This document shows positions 1 to 11,629 of a DNA stretch of 64,000 nt, piece after piece. Both the position numbers and the translations under genes were made by a program. The notes under the pieces were generated by a model, which saw only the letters and a program-made list of their open reading frames with translations, was not told the origin of the DNA and made no database searches. The DNA is from Leucosporidium creatinivorum (lineage: Eukaryota > Basidiomycota > Microbotryomycetes > Leucosporidiales > Leucosporidiaceae): contig BCKL01000008.1 of the NCBI GenBank assembly GCA_001600635.1, forward strand, positions 529,770 through 593,769, given 5' to 3'. Each line of letters begins with the position of its first letter. Position 1 is the first letter of the stretch.

Positions 1-1193
1 AGCCGAGCTCGATAAAACCTTGCGACAACGCCGTCTTCTCGCGCAGGAGCTGGTCATTCTCCGCATCCAGCTGGTTTCCGCGCGCCTTCTCTTGCTCCAT
101 CAAGCTCAGCAGCTCTTGATTGGTGCCGGTGAGGATCTCGAGACGACGGCGCAGGTAGCTCGGCGAGCTCGAGGGAGGGGCAGCGGCGGCGGAAGTAGTC
201 GAGGCGGTGCGCTTCTTAGAGTGAGGACCGAGCGACGTAGGCTGAGCAGAAAGCGACTTGCGATTGGGACTCGCCACGGCGACCTCCTCAGCTTCCTCGG
301 CGTCGGTGGCGGCTTTGAGGCAGATCTTGAGCTTGCCCTTCTTCGACGACGGCGGGGCGACTTGGAGCTCGGGCGACTGCTGACGCTGAGAGCCGAGAGA
401 TGAAGGAAGCAGCTTGTGTCGGGTGCCGTGAGCTGGTCCGAGAGCCCAGCCCTCTTGCTCGTCGACGCTGGAGAGCGGAGAGGAGCTGACGGACTTGGGA
501 GGAGCGGGCGGCGACGAGGCGGGAGCGAGCGAGTGCACCTGCTTGACTACCTTGGCATTCTTGCACTTACCGAGGAAGGTCTTGACCGCCTTCTCGTCGT
601 CGGTGGTGGTGTCCTCCTGCAGCAGCAGGGTCGAAACACAGGCGAGAGGCGAGAGTGTCAGACTCACTGTCAGCTCAGCTCGGTCCAGCGCTACAGTCGA
701 CCTGCGACATGTTCTGGTACTCAAATGGTCTCCGATACCGTCCTCCATTTCATCCAGAGCCTCCTCAGCCACAGCGTACGAGCAGGAAGTCGGCGCAATG
801 AGGATGCCGTCCTCGACGAGCTGGCGCTTGGTGTCGGAGAGAGNAGCGAGGTCGCCCTCGGGGTAGCGATCGGGGTGCAGAGAAGCTCTCAAGCGGACTG
901 TAGAGAAGCGTGCAACACCAGGTGAGCTGAGAATCGGAGAGGGTCTTTGGACGAGCTCGGCCAGGCTCAGAGGAAGCCCTCGAGGCGGACTCACGATGCT
1001 GCTTGATAGGAGTGTTGGCAGCAGAAGCAGGACCCTTNNNCTTACGCCTACTGATGGTGAAGACGGCGGNGAGCACTCGCGCCCTCAAACCTAGGTACAG
1101 CTGCTTCTCTCTCCCGCTCCCCTTTGCTCGCTTCTTCGAGCCCTTGCTGCCCTGCTGCTTCTTGGGGAGNACGATGCTGAATCCGCGAGCCAT
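1..1193 (-). CDS. Partial coiled-coil protein with basic N-terminus, function unknown
   Basis: The gene starts at 1193 with a lysine-rich segment (MARGFSI, then LPKKQQGSKGSKKRAKG) and runs off the left edge of the window. I place one intron from about 994 to 900, joining PIKQH to a segment reading LHPDRYPEGDL, and a short phase-0 intron of about 51 nt near 625-675. The last visible exon is Ser/Pro-rich and ends in a predicted coiled coil (about 175-1: RRRLEILTGTNQELLSLMEQ and onward). No family was recognised; the basic start and low-complexity centre would suit a nuclear protein, which is inference. Single N bases inside the coding sequence (844, 1038-1040, 1070, 1170) make some residues uncertain. 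The C-terminus is outside the window. Confidence 0.55.
844..1170. other. Scattered ambiguous bases (N) in a coding exon
   Basis: Isolated N positions at 844, 1038-1040, 1070 and 1170 lie inside otherwise unbroken coding sequence. They look like unresolved base calls or scaffold polishing masks, because the flanking reading frame is kept on both sides of each. Confidence 0.9.
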
Positions 1194-1437
1194 CTTGTAC
1201 GAGTGTAGGTCAAGTGTCGGTAGTTGAAAAGGGGCCGAGGAGGTGCAGAAGTCGATTCGAGCCGAGCGAAGTGGGAGGAAGGAGAGAGGCGCAGCTGCCG
1301 ACTCGCTCGCTCTTCTCGGGCAGGTCTCTCTCGTGCAGCTCGAGCGACGACGGCTCCAACTGAGCATGCTCTATATACAATGCTCTAGCACAGCTCTATC
1401 CAGAGCCCATATATACCTCCTACTCGCCCTGCTCCGT

Positions 1438-2779
1438 CTAAAATCGGTCCTTCTGCTCGGCGACGACAAACCCGAGCTTGCCTGTCTGCAGCCCAGCGTC
1501 AATGTTGCGCAGGCAGACAGCTTCCATCTCGGCTTGCGTCTCGACAGTTAGAGTTCTGGAGTAGTGAAGCCTAGTCAGCCTCGGTTCCCTCTCTTCTAGC
1601 TCCGGCCGAGGTCGAAGACGACGAAACTCACCCAATGTGCGGTAGCAGGAACGCCTTGTCCGACTTGAGCAGACCCTCTTGGATCTTGGGCTCATCCTCA
1701 TACACGTCCAACCCACATGCAGCAATCTCTCCTTGCTCCAATGCCTCGACCAGCGCCAGCTCATCGACGACTCCTCCCCTCGCCGTGTTGACCAGCACCG
1801 CCGTCTTCTTCATCTGCCTGAACTGCTCCCGTCCCATCGTATGCTTCGTCTTGGCGTTGAGCGGTAGGTTGAGCGAGACCACATCGCTGGTCTTGAGCAG
1901 CTCTTCAAAGCTGACATACTTGGCTCCTTGTTCGAGTTCCTCCGAGAGGCGGTTGCGGTTGTAGTACTGCACCTCCATGCCCAGCGCTCTCGCACGCTTG
2001 GCGAACGCTCGTCCGATTCCTCCCAGGCCGACGATACCCAGCAGCTTGCCTCGAGGATCGTGCGAAAGGGGAAGGTCGGCGTTGAACTTGCCGGCGCGGA
2101 GGTTGGCTTGGGCAACGCCGAACTGACGGAGGGCGCCGAGGAGGAGGAAGAGGGCAGTGTCGGCGGTGGCGTTGTCTACGGCGGTGGGGACGTTGGAGAC
2201 TTGGATCGAGGAGGAGGTGCAGGCCTCGACGTCGACTGTTCGGCGGGTGGGAGAGGTCAGCTCGGTCGAGGGCTGGAAGATAGAGGCCGCTGCATACTCT
2301 GATCATAGCCAGCGCCATTGTGGCAGATGAAGGAGAGGGATTTGGGGAGTCCAGCGACGAGCTCGGCGTCGAAGGGACCCGTCACCTGTTCGAGAGGGAA
2401 GAGCGAGGTCAGCTTCGGTCGGTTCAGAAGGCCTACGATGCCACACACCTTGACGGCAGGACCCTTGAAGTGACGGTACATGGCCTGTACGTCGCTGTAC
2501 TTGGTCTTGCAGTCCTCAAGGAATTGGCTGCGAGAGGTGGATTCGAGGGGCTGTGGGTGAACCGAGAGTCAGCTGTAGGTCTATGGAGCGAGTCAGCAAG
2601 GTACTCACCACCACTTGGTAACGCTCCTTGAGCTCCTCCAGCAGCGGCGAAGCGAGTTTGATCTCATCCATGAGCAGGATCTGAGGGCGGACGAGGGCGG
2701 GCATGGTTGAGGAGAAGGAGCGGTTGAAAGGGTGTAAGAGAGGTGTAAAACGGGCAGGGAAACGTAGGAGGGAGACCAT
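1438..2779 (-). CDS. D-isomer-specific 2-hydroxyacid dehydrogenase (GRHPR/glyoxylate-reductase type)
   Basis: NAD(P)H-dependent interconversion of 2-oxoacids such as glyoxylate or hydroxypyruvate with the D-2-hydroxyacids is expected from the family. Five exons are separated by introns at about 2551-2608, 2386-2448, 2236-2297 and 1556-1631. The joined protein has the substrate-loop motif NGAGYDQI, the Rossmann motif GIVGLGGIGRAFAKRA, the catalytic Arg in NTARGGVVDE, the Glu in DVYEDEP and the catalytic His in LLPHIG, in that order, so the active site is complete. The first ATG (2779) gives a 25-residue Arg/Ser/Phe-rich, acid-free leader that looks like a mitochondrial presequence; a second in-frame ATG at about 2704 would give a cytosolic form. 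The exact substrate cannot be read from the sequence. Confidence 0.88.
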
Positions 2780-3146
2780 TGCTTTAGTCGAGCTCGGCTC
2801 TGCTCTAACCAGCGATAATCAGCTGCAGGGCAAGCGGCGTCTAATGAAAGCGCGACTAGACGACTGTGGGGGAGTGAGGGCGACCAGGGAGCTGGCGAGC
2901 TTCAGAGCAGGCTTAGCAGCGAAGAGGGGCCTCCTGTAGTCGAATCAAACGCTGTCCTGCTGTAGCCGAACGAGTCGAGATGAGCGAGCCCGAAATGGGA
3001 GGGGAGGGCCGGCTAGTATAGGCTCGGAGCTGATTCTCTGGCTTGCTCTCCTGCGCTACACTTCGTTTTCCTCGTCGCTTCGATACTCGGCTACAGCTCG
3101 GATAGGGAAGCTCGCCTACAGTCTACAACGTCGAAGCTCTACCAGG
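2780..3146. promoter_or_regulatory. Divergent intergenic region
   Basis: This 367-bp stretch separates two divergently transcribed genes and must hold both promoters. I see no TATA box or long open frame. The last 80 bases before 3147 belong to a leader that is conserved upstream of two other F-box paralogs in this window. Confidence 0.5.
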
Positions 3147-4371
3147 ATGGACAACTCGTTCGAAGCTCAGTCCCCTCCTCCTCCCGCTCAGCTCGACGAC
3201 GAAGCTCCCCGCCGACTCCCCTCGCTCCCCACCGAGATCCTGCAGCGCATCATCCAACTCGCACTCCCTCGCCTCTCCTTCACCACCTTCCGAGAGCGCT
3301 ACGACCTCCTCCTCAACTGCTGCCGCGTCAACAAGCTCTGGGCGGCGCTCGCGCAGGAGGAGCTCTGGAGGCATGTCGAATGGAGCAACGAAGCAGTAGC
3401 AGACGTCTTCCTCACTGCCAAACTCGCCCACGCCCCCGGATACTCTCGTGTGCAGTCGCTTCGCCTACTCTTCGTCCGCCACGAGTTCCTGCGACCAGGG
3501 TGCAGATGTCTGCGGTTGGCGCAGATGATGAGTATACTACAGGCGTCGCCAGAGCTGAAAGTACTTCAGGCCGTCTCTCAAGACGAAGCCCAAGAAGACA
3601 TTGATCTGGGATCGCTGTCTGCAGCCGTTGAAGGTGCGGCGAGCTTCGGCAGACAAGGAGAGCGCTGGCACTGACGCTGACGTACACGCAGACCTCGAGG
3701 ATCTTACACTCGATTACTGCATCTTCCACCCTCCCCCTGCAGAGTCACCTTTACACGCTATCCACCTCCGTCGGCTGGCCCTTTCTTTCCTCAGCGAATC
3801 TGTGATCACCTCAATTTTAGCTTCGGCGGATCTGCCACAACTGCGCGATCTCGCCCTGCTAATTCACGGCGGTCTTGAGTCCACTCGCCTCCTCGACTTC
3901 GAGAACGCCTGCCGCCGTTACTCGGCTCGGCTCGACGCCTTCACGCTCTCCTTCACCGACTGCAGCGCATCCTTCGAATTAGCCAGTACGACCTGGTCAA
4001 GCTTCACTGCCTTACGAGCTCTCGCACTGGATCACGACGCCCCTTTTGACGCCATCTTCCGTTCGCTTTCGGCGCAACTCGCCCATCTGCGCGTTAGGCC
4101 GCCTCTCCATCCCGACTGGGTTCGCATTAGTACGCTCAACGGCGCCTTGCAACGCTCGCCGAAGTGTCTCGACAACCTCACGCAGCTCGTCGTGCCGGCC
4201 ACGGACACGGACGAGGGTGAGGCGCAGGAGGACGAGGACGACACGGAACGCGCTGCTCGCTCCTGGCTTCTCGAGTACTGTCAGAGCAGAGGCATCGGCC
4301 TCGTTGAGAGACAGGCATTTGAGTCTGAGGACTGCCTGGAGTTCCTTGAGGATGCTCTCGACGCCTGGTGA
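3147..4371 (+). CDS. F-box/LRR-like protein, paralog 1
   Basis: Likely substrate receptor of an SCF ubiquitin ligase. Residues about 20-75 form an F-box: LPSLPTEILQRIIQLALPRL, then CCRVNKLWAALAQEELWRHV. The rest is leucine-rich with irregular LRR-like strands (LEDLTLDY, LPQLRDLALL) and an acidic stretch near residue 360. One phase-1 intron (about 3632-3691) ends just before LEDLTLDY, and the same intron is present in the three paralogs at 12376, 32206 and 34309. The frame ends in Trp-stop at 4369-4371. The same bases also look like a donor (TG/GTGAGC) with a branch CTGAC and acceptor CAG/G TGA at 4421, so splicing this last intron gives the same final Trp-stop. Substrates are unknown. Confidence 0.75.
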
Positions 4372-4425
4372 GCGCCTTGGGCTGTCTCGGTGATCTCTCG
4401 CTGACCCTCTCTTGTTCGCAGGTGA

Positions 4426-4818
4426 AGCTCGAAGTTGAACGGGACGGCCTAAGTCTGTGGATAAGCTTGAATCTGTACTGTAACGTCGCTTGCCTCGCGA
4501 GGGCAATTCAACTCGATCTGAAGTGACCGGTGGGCGACTCGGCGAGCGAGGAGGTGGGAGAGACGAGAGCTGGAGAAGTTTAGGCCGCTTTGCGCAACCT
4601 GACCATAAGGAGGAGTTCAAGGGAGTCGCATAGAAAGTCCGCTGGTCCCAGCGTCGAACGAACGGGCTCGACCTACGACGGATCGCGCTCGAGAGAACGA
4701 GTGAAGTCCCGCCGAGCTCGAGCGTTCAACTGGCCCAGATGCCATCGCTCGATCTCAGAAAAACTGAAGCTGTGCAAGTAATATAAGACAACATTCACTA
4801 CTTCTCTGACAATCTACA
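4426..4818. other. Intergenic region between converging genes
   Basis: Convergent 3' ends of F-box protein 1 and the WLM protease face this stretch. I see no coding frame with codon structure, RNA gene or repeat in it. Confidence 0.6.
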
Positions 4819-6013
4819 TCACCTCCTCCCCGCCTCCTTCTCCTTCCGCAACCTCCCTTCCGCCGCCATCCTCACCCTCTCCCTCCTCATCTCCACCTCC
4901 TCCTCTCCATCAAACCTCAGCGGTCCACCCCACTCCTCTCTCCGCTCCTTCTCTCCCAGCACATGCGAAGTAGCAGCTCGGTAGTCGGGTCCTTCAGGCT
5001 CCCAGGGCTCGGGGACGAGAGAGGTGGAGCCGACTGAGAGGCCGTGCTTGGCTTCGAAGGTGAGGACTTCGCGGTTGAGGAGTGAGTTGAGGGTCTTGAA
5101 GGAGTCGTCGCTGTTTAGTGATGATTTGGGGAGAGGGGAGCGGGGAGGAGGAGGTTAGCGAGACCTCGGTGGAGCGGCAGCGCCGAGGGGAGGCGTCGAG
5201 TCTCGACAACGAGTAGAGCAGAACTCACTGTGGCGAGATCTTGTTATGCACCAGCTCATGCACTAGCACCTTCCTCACTTCGGCGTAGCTCCTCGTGCCC
5301 GTCAAGTCGTTGGTCAAAAGCCGAAGGGAAACCTCCTCGCCCATGTTCTTGTTGAGACCAAGGAGGGTAGGTTGGGTGATGGGGTGCAGCTCGGTGAGAA
5401 CGCCTACTGCAAATCTGACAGTTCGAAGAAGAGTCAGCACCAGCCAAGCCGAAGCTCGGCGAACAAAAAGAGACGACTCGGGAACTCACCTATGCCTCTC
5501 CATCACATCCCTGATAGCCCTATCCTCACTCAACCTCTCGAGCATCTTCTTCCTCTGCTCAAAGCAAGGTGTCTCCTCCCCAAACGGCTTGAGCACGCCA
5601 AAGCGCCACCTCTCCCTGTCGCTCAGCTCCGCCGCGTCGGTCGTGTTCCGCACTGGCGCATGCGGGTGTGCAGCATGATGGAGATAGGCCGAGTGTTTCT
5701 GTTGTCGGATGGATTGGGAGGTGAGGAGCAAGGAGAGGGAGGAAGAGGTGGGGCCGATGAGAAGGAGCTTGAAGGGGGATGACGGTGTGGTGTTGGGTGG
5801 TAGAAGTGAAGAGAGCACGGCGGTCGAGTCCTCCAGTTGTAGCTTCTTCCCCTTCTGTAGTAGAATCTTTTGCGCCGAGGGCTCGACGTTGAACAGCTCT
5901 TGCAGTCGGCGTTGCAGGTCGGCGAGGGTGGCGGAGGCTGCGGGAAGGGTGAAGAGCTCTGTACGGCCAGAGTGCGAGGCCGAGAATTGTAGGTCATCAG
6001 CTAAGGTGCTCAT
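4819..6013 (-). CDS. Ubiquitin-like domain plus WLM-domain metalloprotease
   Basis: Relative of Wss1/SPRTN-type proteases, which cut DNA-protein crosslinks or sumoylated substrates. Residues about 1-80 are a ubiquitin-like fold (from LQFSASHSGRTELFTLPA to LLLIGPT). The WLM domain follows, with RFGVLKPFGEE, LLGLNKNMGEEVSLRL and the zinc site HELVHNKISPH. The third His (HExxH-x5-H) is created by joining exons across the intron at 5111-5228, which supports that splice. A second intron lies at 5415-5489. I chose the start at 6013 (MSTLADDLQF). An in-frame ATG at 6082 would add 23 residues with no family match. A ubiquitin-like plus WLM fusion is known in plants and fission yeast. The tail is charged and predicted helical. 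Confidence 0.85.
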
Positions 6014-6223
6014 GCTGCGAGTCGACGCGATGAAGCAATGAAACGCGAGAAGACAACCCCGGAGCTTGCGCGTCTTGCTCAAGTCCTCCGCTTGGTCAGC
6101 TCCGCCGAGGCTCGCTCTCTACAGCCAATCGGAGTATAACTATGGTACTCGTATTGAATTGCTCTGTCCTCTTTTTTGAGTCTAGAAAAGCGTCACTCCT
6201 CCTATCAACACGCCGCGCCGAGC

Positions 6224-9200
6224 TTAAGCATCCATCGGCGCATCAGCGGCAGGGCCAGTGGGAGCTCCCGCAGGTCCAGCGCCAGCGGAGAAGTCCTTCC
6301 AGCGTCCGTTGAACTCGAGCGCGAGGGGGCGTCCTGTATCAGATCGGGAGAAGAGTCAGCTTCCGTCTCTCGGCGCTTCCCTCAGCTCCTCTCCCCAGCC
6401 AGATCAAGACGACGACTCACCTCCATAGCTATAGCTCTGGAACTTGGCGATGGCCGTCTCGGCCTCCTCGACGGTAGCGAACTGGACGACTCCCGAGCCC
6501 TTGGAACGGCCGTTCTCGAAGAGGACCTCGGCCTCCTGGACGGTCCCGGTCGTCTGGAAGAGTTCGACGAGGTCCTCGTTGGAGGTGGACCAGGGGAGCT
6601 GTGAGAGGAGAGGATGCAGCGAAAGATAAAGGAGAGGAGGGAAGAGGACGGTGAGGAAGGGGAGTGGAAAGAAAGGTCAGCGGGCGCTCAGCCGCTCGAC
6701 GCTTCCTCGAGCCGACTTGAAGTCGAGAACGACCACTCACATTCCTAACAAAGATCTGCGTCGACGGCGCCACCGGCGCAGCCTGATGGAACCCACCCCT
6801 GAAGCCCGGCGGCGCGAACGGCAGGTGCCCAGGTGGTCCGAACCCTCCTCCTCCTCCCCCAAATCCTCCATCGAACCCTCCTCCTCCATGTCCACCGAAT
6901 CCTCCGCCAAACCCACCACGAGGCATGAACCCTCCCCTTCCTCCTCCGAAGCCACCGCGTCCCCCGCCGAACCCGCCAGCGGCGAAGCGGTCTTCGCGCA
7001 CTTCGAGGATGTTGCCTTGGAACTCGAAGCCGTTGTACATGGCTGTGAGCGAGAGGCGAGAGAGAGAGGGGGAAGAGAAGCGAAGGGGAAGGTCAGCGCC
7101 GTCCTCGTCTCTCGCTTCATCTCTCCTCTATCCGCCGAGGCTCGACCCCCCCCCCTCGGCTCGTCACAAGCAACAGCCACTCACCAATCGCGTTCTGCGC
7201 ATCCTGCGGCGCCTCATACACGACGGTTCCCGTGCCCGTAGGAGTGCCATCAGGGTTCATCTTTACGTCGGCGCGGATGATGGAGCCGGCGGCGCGGAAC
7301 AGGTCTTTGAGGTCTTGCCAGCCGACGTTGAAGGGGATCTGTGGGTTGTTGTGTAGTGTAAAGCGAGGGAGGGAGCAGAGCAGAGGAGAGGGGATGGTAG
7401 ACGAGGTGAGAAGGATGGGAGCGCGATGAGAAGAGACGAGGTCAGCTTCCACTCCCTCTCTTCCAGCTCTCCAGCTCTCCAAGCCCGAGGGAAAGACAGC
7501 GCCAACTCACTCCCTGCACATACAAATGCCTCCCACTGCCCTGCGCGCCCTGGACCGGTCCACCGAACCCTCCCTGGAACCCTCCCCTTCCACCACCAAA
7601 AGCGCCGGGAGGTCCTCCAGCAAATCCACCCCTACCGCCAAAGGCGCCAGGGCCCATGTAGCCCGCGCGGCCCGAGACGGCGGCCGAGCCGTAGCGCGCG
7701 TCGTCCTCGCGGTCCTGTTCGATGGGAAGGAGGGCGAGGGGGAGGAAGGGAGGGAGGAGAGGGAAAGGAAAGGGGGCAGGGACGGGAAAGCGCAGTCAGC
7801 TACCGCTCCGAGATGAGATGAGAGCGAGTGATGGGGAGAAGCTAGACGCACCTCGCGGATGAAGAGGGGACGGCCGAGAAGGGTCTGGTCGCTGAGCTCG
7901 CGGATGGCCTTCTGCGCCTCCTCTGGTTGGGAGAACTCGACGACTCTGGTGGGGAGTAGAGCGATGGGGTAGAATCGAAGGGGTGAAGTGAGGGGTGTGA
8001 AGAGGGGGAGGAGAAAGAAGGCGAATGATCAGCGCCGAACCGAGCCAAGCCGAGACAAAAGGAAAGGAAAGAGGAACTCACCCGCACCCCTTGGACATGC
8101 CGTTGGGGAGCATCATGATCTCGGCGAAGACGACGTTTCCAGCTATATCCCCCACCGTAATCGAGTCGAGAGGAGAGTCGGTAGGAGATGAGAGAGTCGT
8201 CCGAGATAGAGAGGAGTGGGAGTGGGGAGGAGAGGAGGGGAGAGGCAACCGAGAACCATCCATCAGCCCTTCCATCTCTAACTATATCCCTAGCCGTAAG
8301 TTGTCCAGCAGACCACCGAGAAGCCCGAATCCCACTCTTGACCCTTTTACTCCTCGCTCGCCTTGATGTACCGAGCCGACCAGCCCCCGTACCCTCTGCA
8401 CTGATCAGCTCAAGTCTCCAGCACAGCTCCAGTTCACCACCGGTAGACGTTTGGAGGAAGGAAAGAGTGTCGGAAAGTGTCGAGCGGAAGCGAGCGTGTC
8501 GGAGGGGAACTTGAGGCGCCGAGGGGAGGTAGAGGGAGGAGGAAAAGGCGACCGAAATCCATCCCGCTCTTTTCCATCTGCCGTAGCCCTGCCCAGCGTC
8601 CACCGCCCAACTATGGCGAGCGAGCACGCAGGGGAAGCGTCTCGCCGCTCAGTAGCGTCTGATCCGTTCCTACTATCCTCCTACCCTCCTACACTCTACA
8701 TCCAACCCAGCCGAGAATAAAGAAGAGGAAAGCAACCCACCCTCCCTCATAAAGTCCTTCAAATCGTTCCACTTGACGCCAAAGCTCAAGTTGCCAACAT
8801 AGACCCTGCACTCCTTCTTGCTCCTCTTGGCCGCCTCGCTCGCCGCAACCTCGCGGTTCATAGCCTTGGCCGCCGGGTCGAAGGAGCGCTCGCGGGGAGG
8901 GGGAGGGGGCCGGTCCCGAGAGTCGCGAGAGGTGGAGGAGGGGCCGTCGTGGTCCATTCGGCGGGGGGAGCGGGAGCGAGAGGATTGACGACGGGGAGAG
9001 CGGGAACGGGAACGAGGGCGAGAATCGCGCGCGGGGGGAGGGGAGCGAGAGCGAGAGTGGGAGCGACGACGGTGTCGGGTCGAGCGCTGTTTGTAGTTTG
9101 AAACGGAGGGGTTAGCGCGAGGCCTTGTGTAGCTGAGGAGGGTTGGTAGGATAGGAAGAGAAGCCCTTGTACAGCCTAGTTATGATAGGACTGCAGCGGC

Positions 9201-9699
9201 TGCTGGAGAGAGACTGGACTGGACGGTCCTCTGTGGTCACCTCGCCTCCCTCTCAGCGCTGAGGTGCTCCCCTGCCCCTGCCCCTGCCCCCCCCCCGCGC
9301 TAAGTCCCAGGCTACTAAATGCCCGCTTAGACTTTGATGAAATGAGGACTAGTAGTCTTTAATACTCACCCCTTCACGGTCATCGTAGTCTGTGGACGAG
9401 AGCAATCAGAGCCAAGGCCAAAGCAACAGAGTCAGCACACGCGTCCCTCTCTTTGCACTGCTAAGCTGCTCTGTAGCACACCACTCAGAGTGTAAGAAGA
9501 CTCACCGTCTGCTACACGAGGCTTGTCGTCGTAGCTGTAGCAAAGTAAACAGGCGAGACGGGTCAGCTCAGCTCCACAGCAAGCGGCGAGGCAGGGGAAG
9601 CGAGGTTGGAGCTCACTGGTCGTTGGCTGTAGGGGAGCACACGTATGGTCAGCTATGTGCTGCTAAACAGAAGGATACAGCTGTCTACTCACTGCTCAT
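6224..9699 (-). CDS. GBP2: Gbp2/Hrb1-like SR-type RNA-binding protein (RS region, three RRMs)
   Basis: Expected to bind poly(A)+ mRNA and couple splicing quality control to export. Two microexons open the gene (9693-9699, 7 nt; 9617-9626, 10 nt), then 9506-9534 and 9370-9389; together they encode MSTNDHYDDKPRVADDYDDR. An Arg/Ser-rich domain follows (about 8960-9086). RRM1 has RVYVGNLSFGVKWNDLKDFM, RRM2 has RHLYVQG and FNVGWQDLKDLFRAAGSIIR, and RRM3 has STQIFVRN and continues with ELFQTTGTVQEAEVLF. Two Gly-rich spacers (FGGGRGGF type, coded near 7540-7660 and 6800-7000) separate the RRMs. At least ten introns interrupt the gene, including long ones near 8120-8740. Stop TAA at 6224. The three-RRM order and N-terminal RS segment match yeast Gbp2/Hrb1. 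Npl3 is a weaker alternative because it has only two RRMs. Confidence 0.82.
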
Positions 9700-9999
9700 A
9701 CTGGAAGAGGGATGAGCTGATGAGGTACAAGTTGGAGAGGGCAAGCTGAGCAGGCGCACGAGGGGCGGAGCAGGGAGAGCTCGATACTCAGGGGTAACCT
9801 CGCCGAGCTCGAGTTCAGCTCAAAAGCTGCTCTGCTAGTCTTGTATAGCTGCTCTGTAGCTTTACAATAGCTGTGTAGCACCTGCCTCTCACTCCCCTTT
9901 GTCGTCTTTGTTGCTTCCCCTCCTCGCTCTCGCTCCTCTCGCTCCTCGTTTCGCCTCTTTCCCTTCTGCGCTTCACTCTCATCCGATTCGACTAGAGCA
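9700..9999. promoter_or_regulatory. Bidirectional promoter between GBP2-like gene and RAM2
   Basis: Exactly 300 bp lie between the two divergent start codons. The RAM2-proximal half is pyrimidine-rich on the plus strand (9890-9975), a common feature near fungal transcription starts. No TATA box is obvious. Confidence 0.5.
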
Positions 10000-10131
10000 A
10001 TGACCTCAACAGCAGCCGACGACAGCTACACCCTCTACTCGCAACGACCAGGCTGGGAGGACCTCCAACCTATCCCTCAAGCCGATGCGCCTAACCCTCT
10101 CGTCCCCATCGCTTACACCGAGCACTGTAAG

Positions 10132-10185
<54 letters not shown>

Positions 10186-11582
10186 CTCTCCCCCTACCGC
10201 CCTACATCCCCCGCTGCTGCTCCAGCGCTTCGTCGCTTCGCTGGCTCCCAACTCCGAGAGGTGGCTAACCCGGTCCTTCTCTCGCAACACAGACCGAGAT
10301 GCGATGGACACGTTCCGCGCCCTCGTGGCCAAGGGGGAGAAGTCCCTCCGCGCCGTCGAGGTGACCGAGCAGCTCATCCGCATGAACCCGGGGCATTACT
10401 CCATCTGGTGGGTCTTGGCTTTGGTCATACGGATCATTGAGGAAGTTGTTACTCATTGTACTTACTCCACCCCTCTCGCCCTCCGATCCCTCCCTCGACG
10501 ACGATTCATATCTGAGAAGGGCTTACCGCGCCGAGACGTTGCTTGCTACCAAGGCTGATTTGAGCAAAGAGTTGGATCTAATGGACGAGTTGGTCAAGGA
10601 GCATATCAAGAGCTACCAAGTCTGGTGCGTTGGGGTCCCTCTCCCCTCGCGTCGAGTCGAAACGAGCCCTCTCGGCGCCGAGGCTGAGGCTGACCTCTCC
10701 CTTTTCCCCTTTCCTTGCCTCCCGCTCCCTCCTCTGATCACGTCTCATCCGTTCCTCTTCCTCTCCTCATCTCATTCCCCACCACCTCTCACGACCTCCA
10801 GGCAGCACCGCCGCACGATCGTCACCTCTCTCCAATCCTCCCTGCGCGAGCTACCCTTCACCACCCGGGCCCTCTCCTTCGATGCCAAAAACTACCACAC
10901 CTGGGCCTACCGCCAATGGGTCCTGTGCCATTTCTTCTCTTCCCAAACCCTTCTTCCCCTGCCTGTCTCGGAACGGGCGGAGACCAACTCGGTCGAGAAG
11001 GATCAGGAGAGGAGGACGGAAGTGTGGAAGGAGGAGCTCGAGTATACCGAGGAATTGTTACAGAGGGACCCTAGGAATAACTCGGCGTGGAACCATAGGT
11101 TCTTTGTCGTGTTTGAGAGTGGGGAGGGAGGGGGGGAGAAGGGCGAGGTGGTGCAGAGGGAAATTCGGTACGTCGTCGTTTTGAACTCTCTTCTGGGCTG
11201 GGCCGAAGTGGGAGAGATCGCTGAGTAACTTGCTACACATCTACAGGTACACCAAGACCTCCCTCGCTCAAGTGCCTAACAACCCCTCCGCCTGGAACTA
11301 CCTTCGGGGGTGCGTCGCTCTCCCTCCTCTCCCTCCCTCTCCTTCCCTGCTCCCACTAACTCACTCTCCTCTGCAGTATCCTCTTCCACGCCTGTCTCCC
11401 CCTTCACTCCCTCAACGCCTTCATCACCCCCCTCGCTCTAAACACCCCCTCGTCAATGCCAGCGGACGAGCCGAGCGTGAGTGACAAGGCGGAATTGCCG
11501 GCTGTGGGGGCGGTCGAGTGGTTGGCGGATGGGGCTGCTGAGGAGGAGGGAGAGGAGAAGGCGAGGGAGGCGGCGGCTGTGA

Positions 11583-11629
<47 letters not shown>

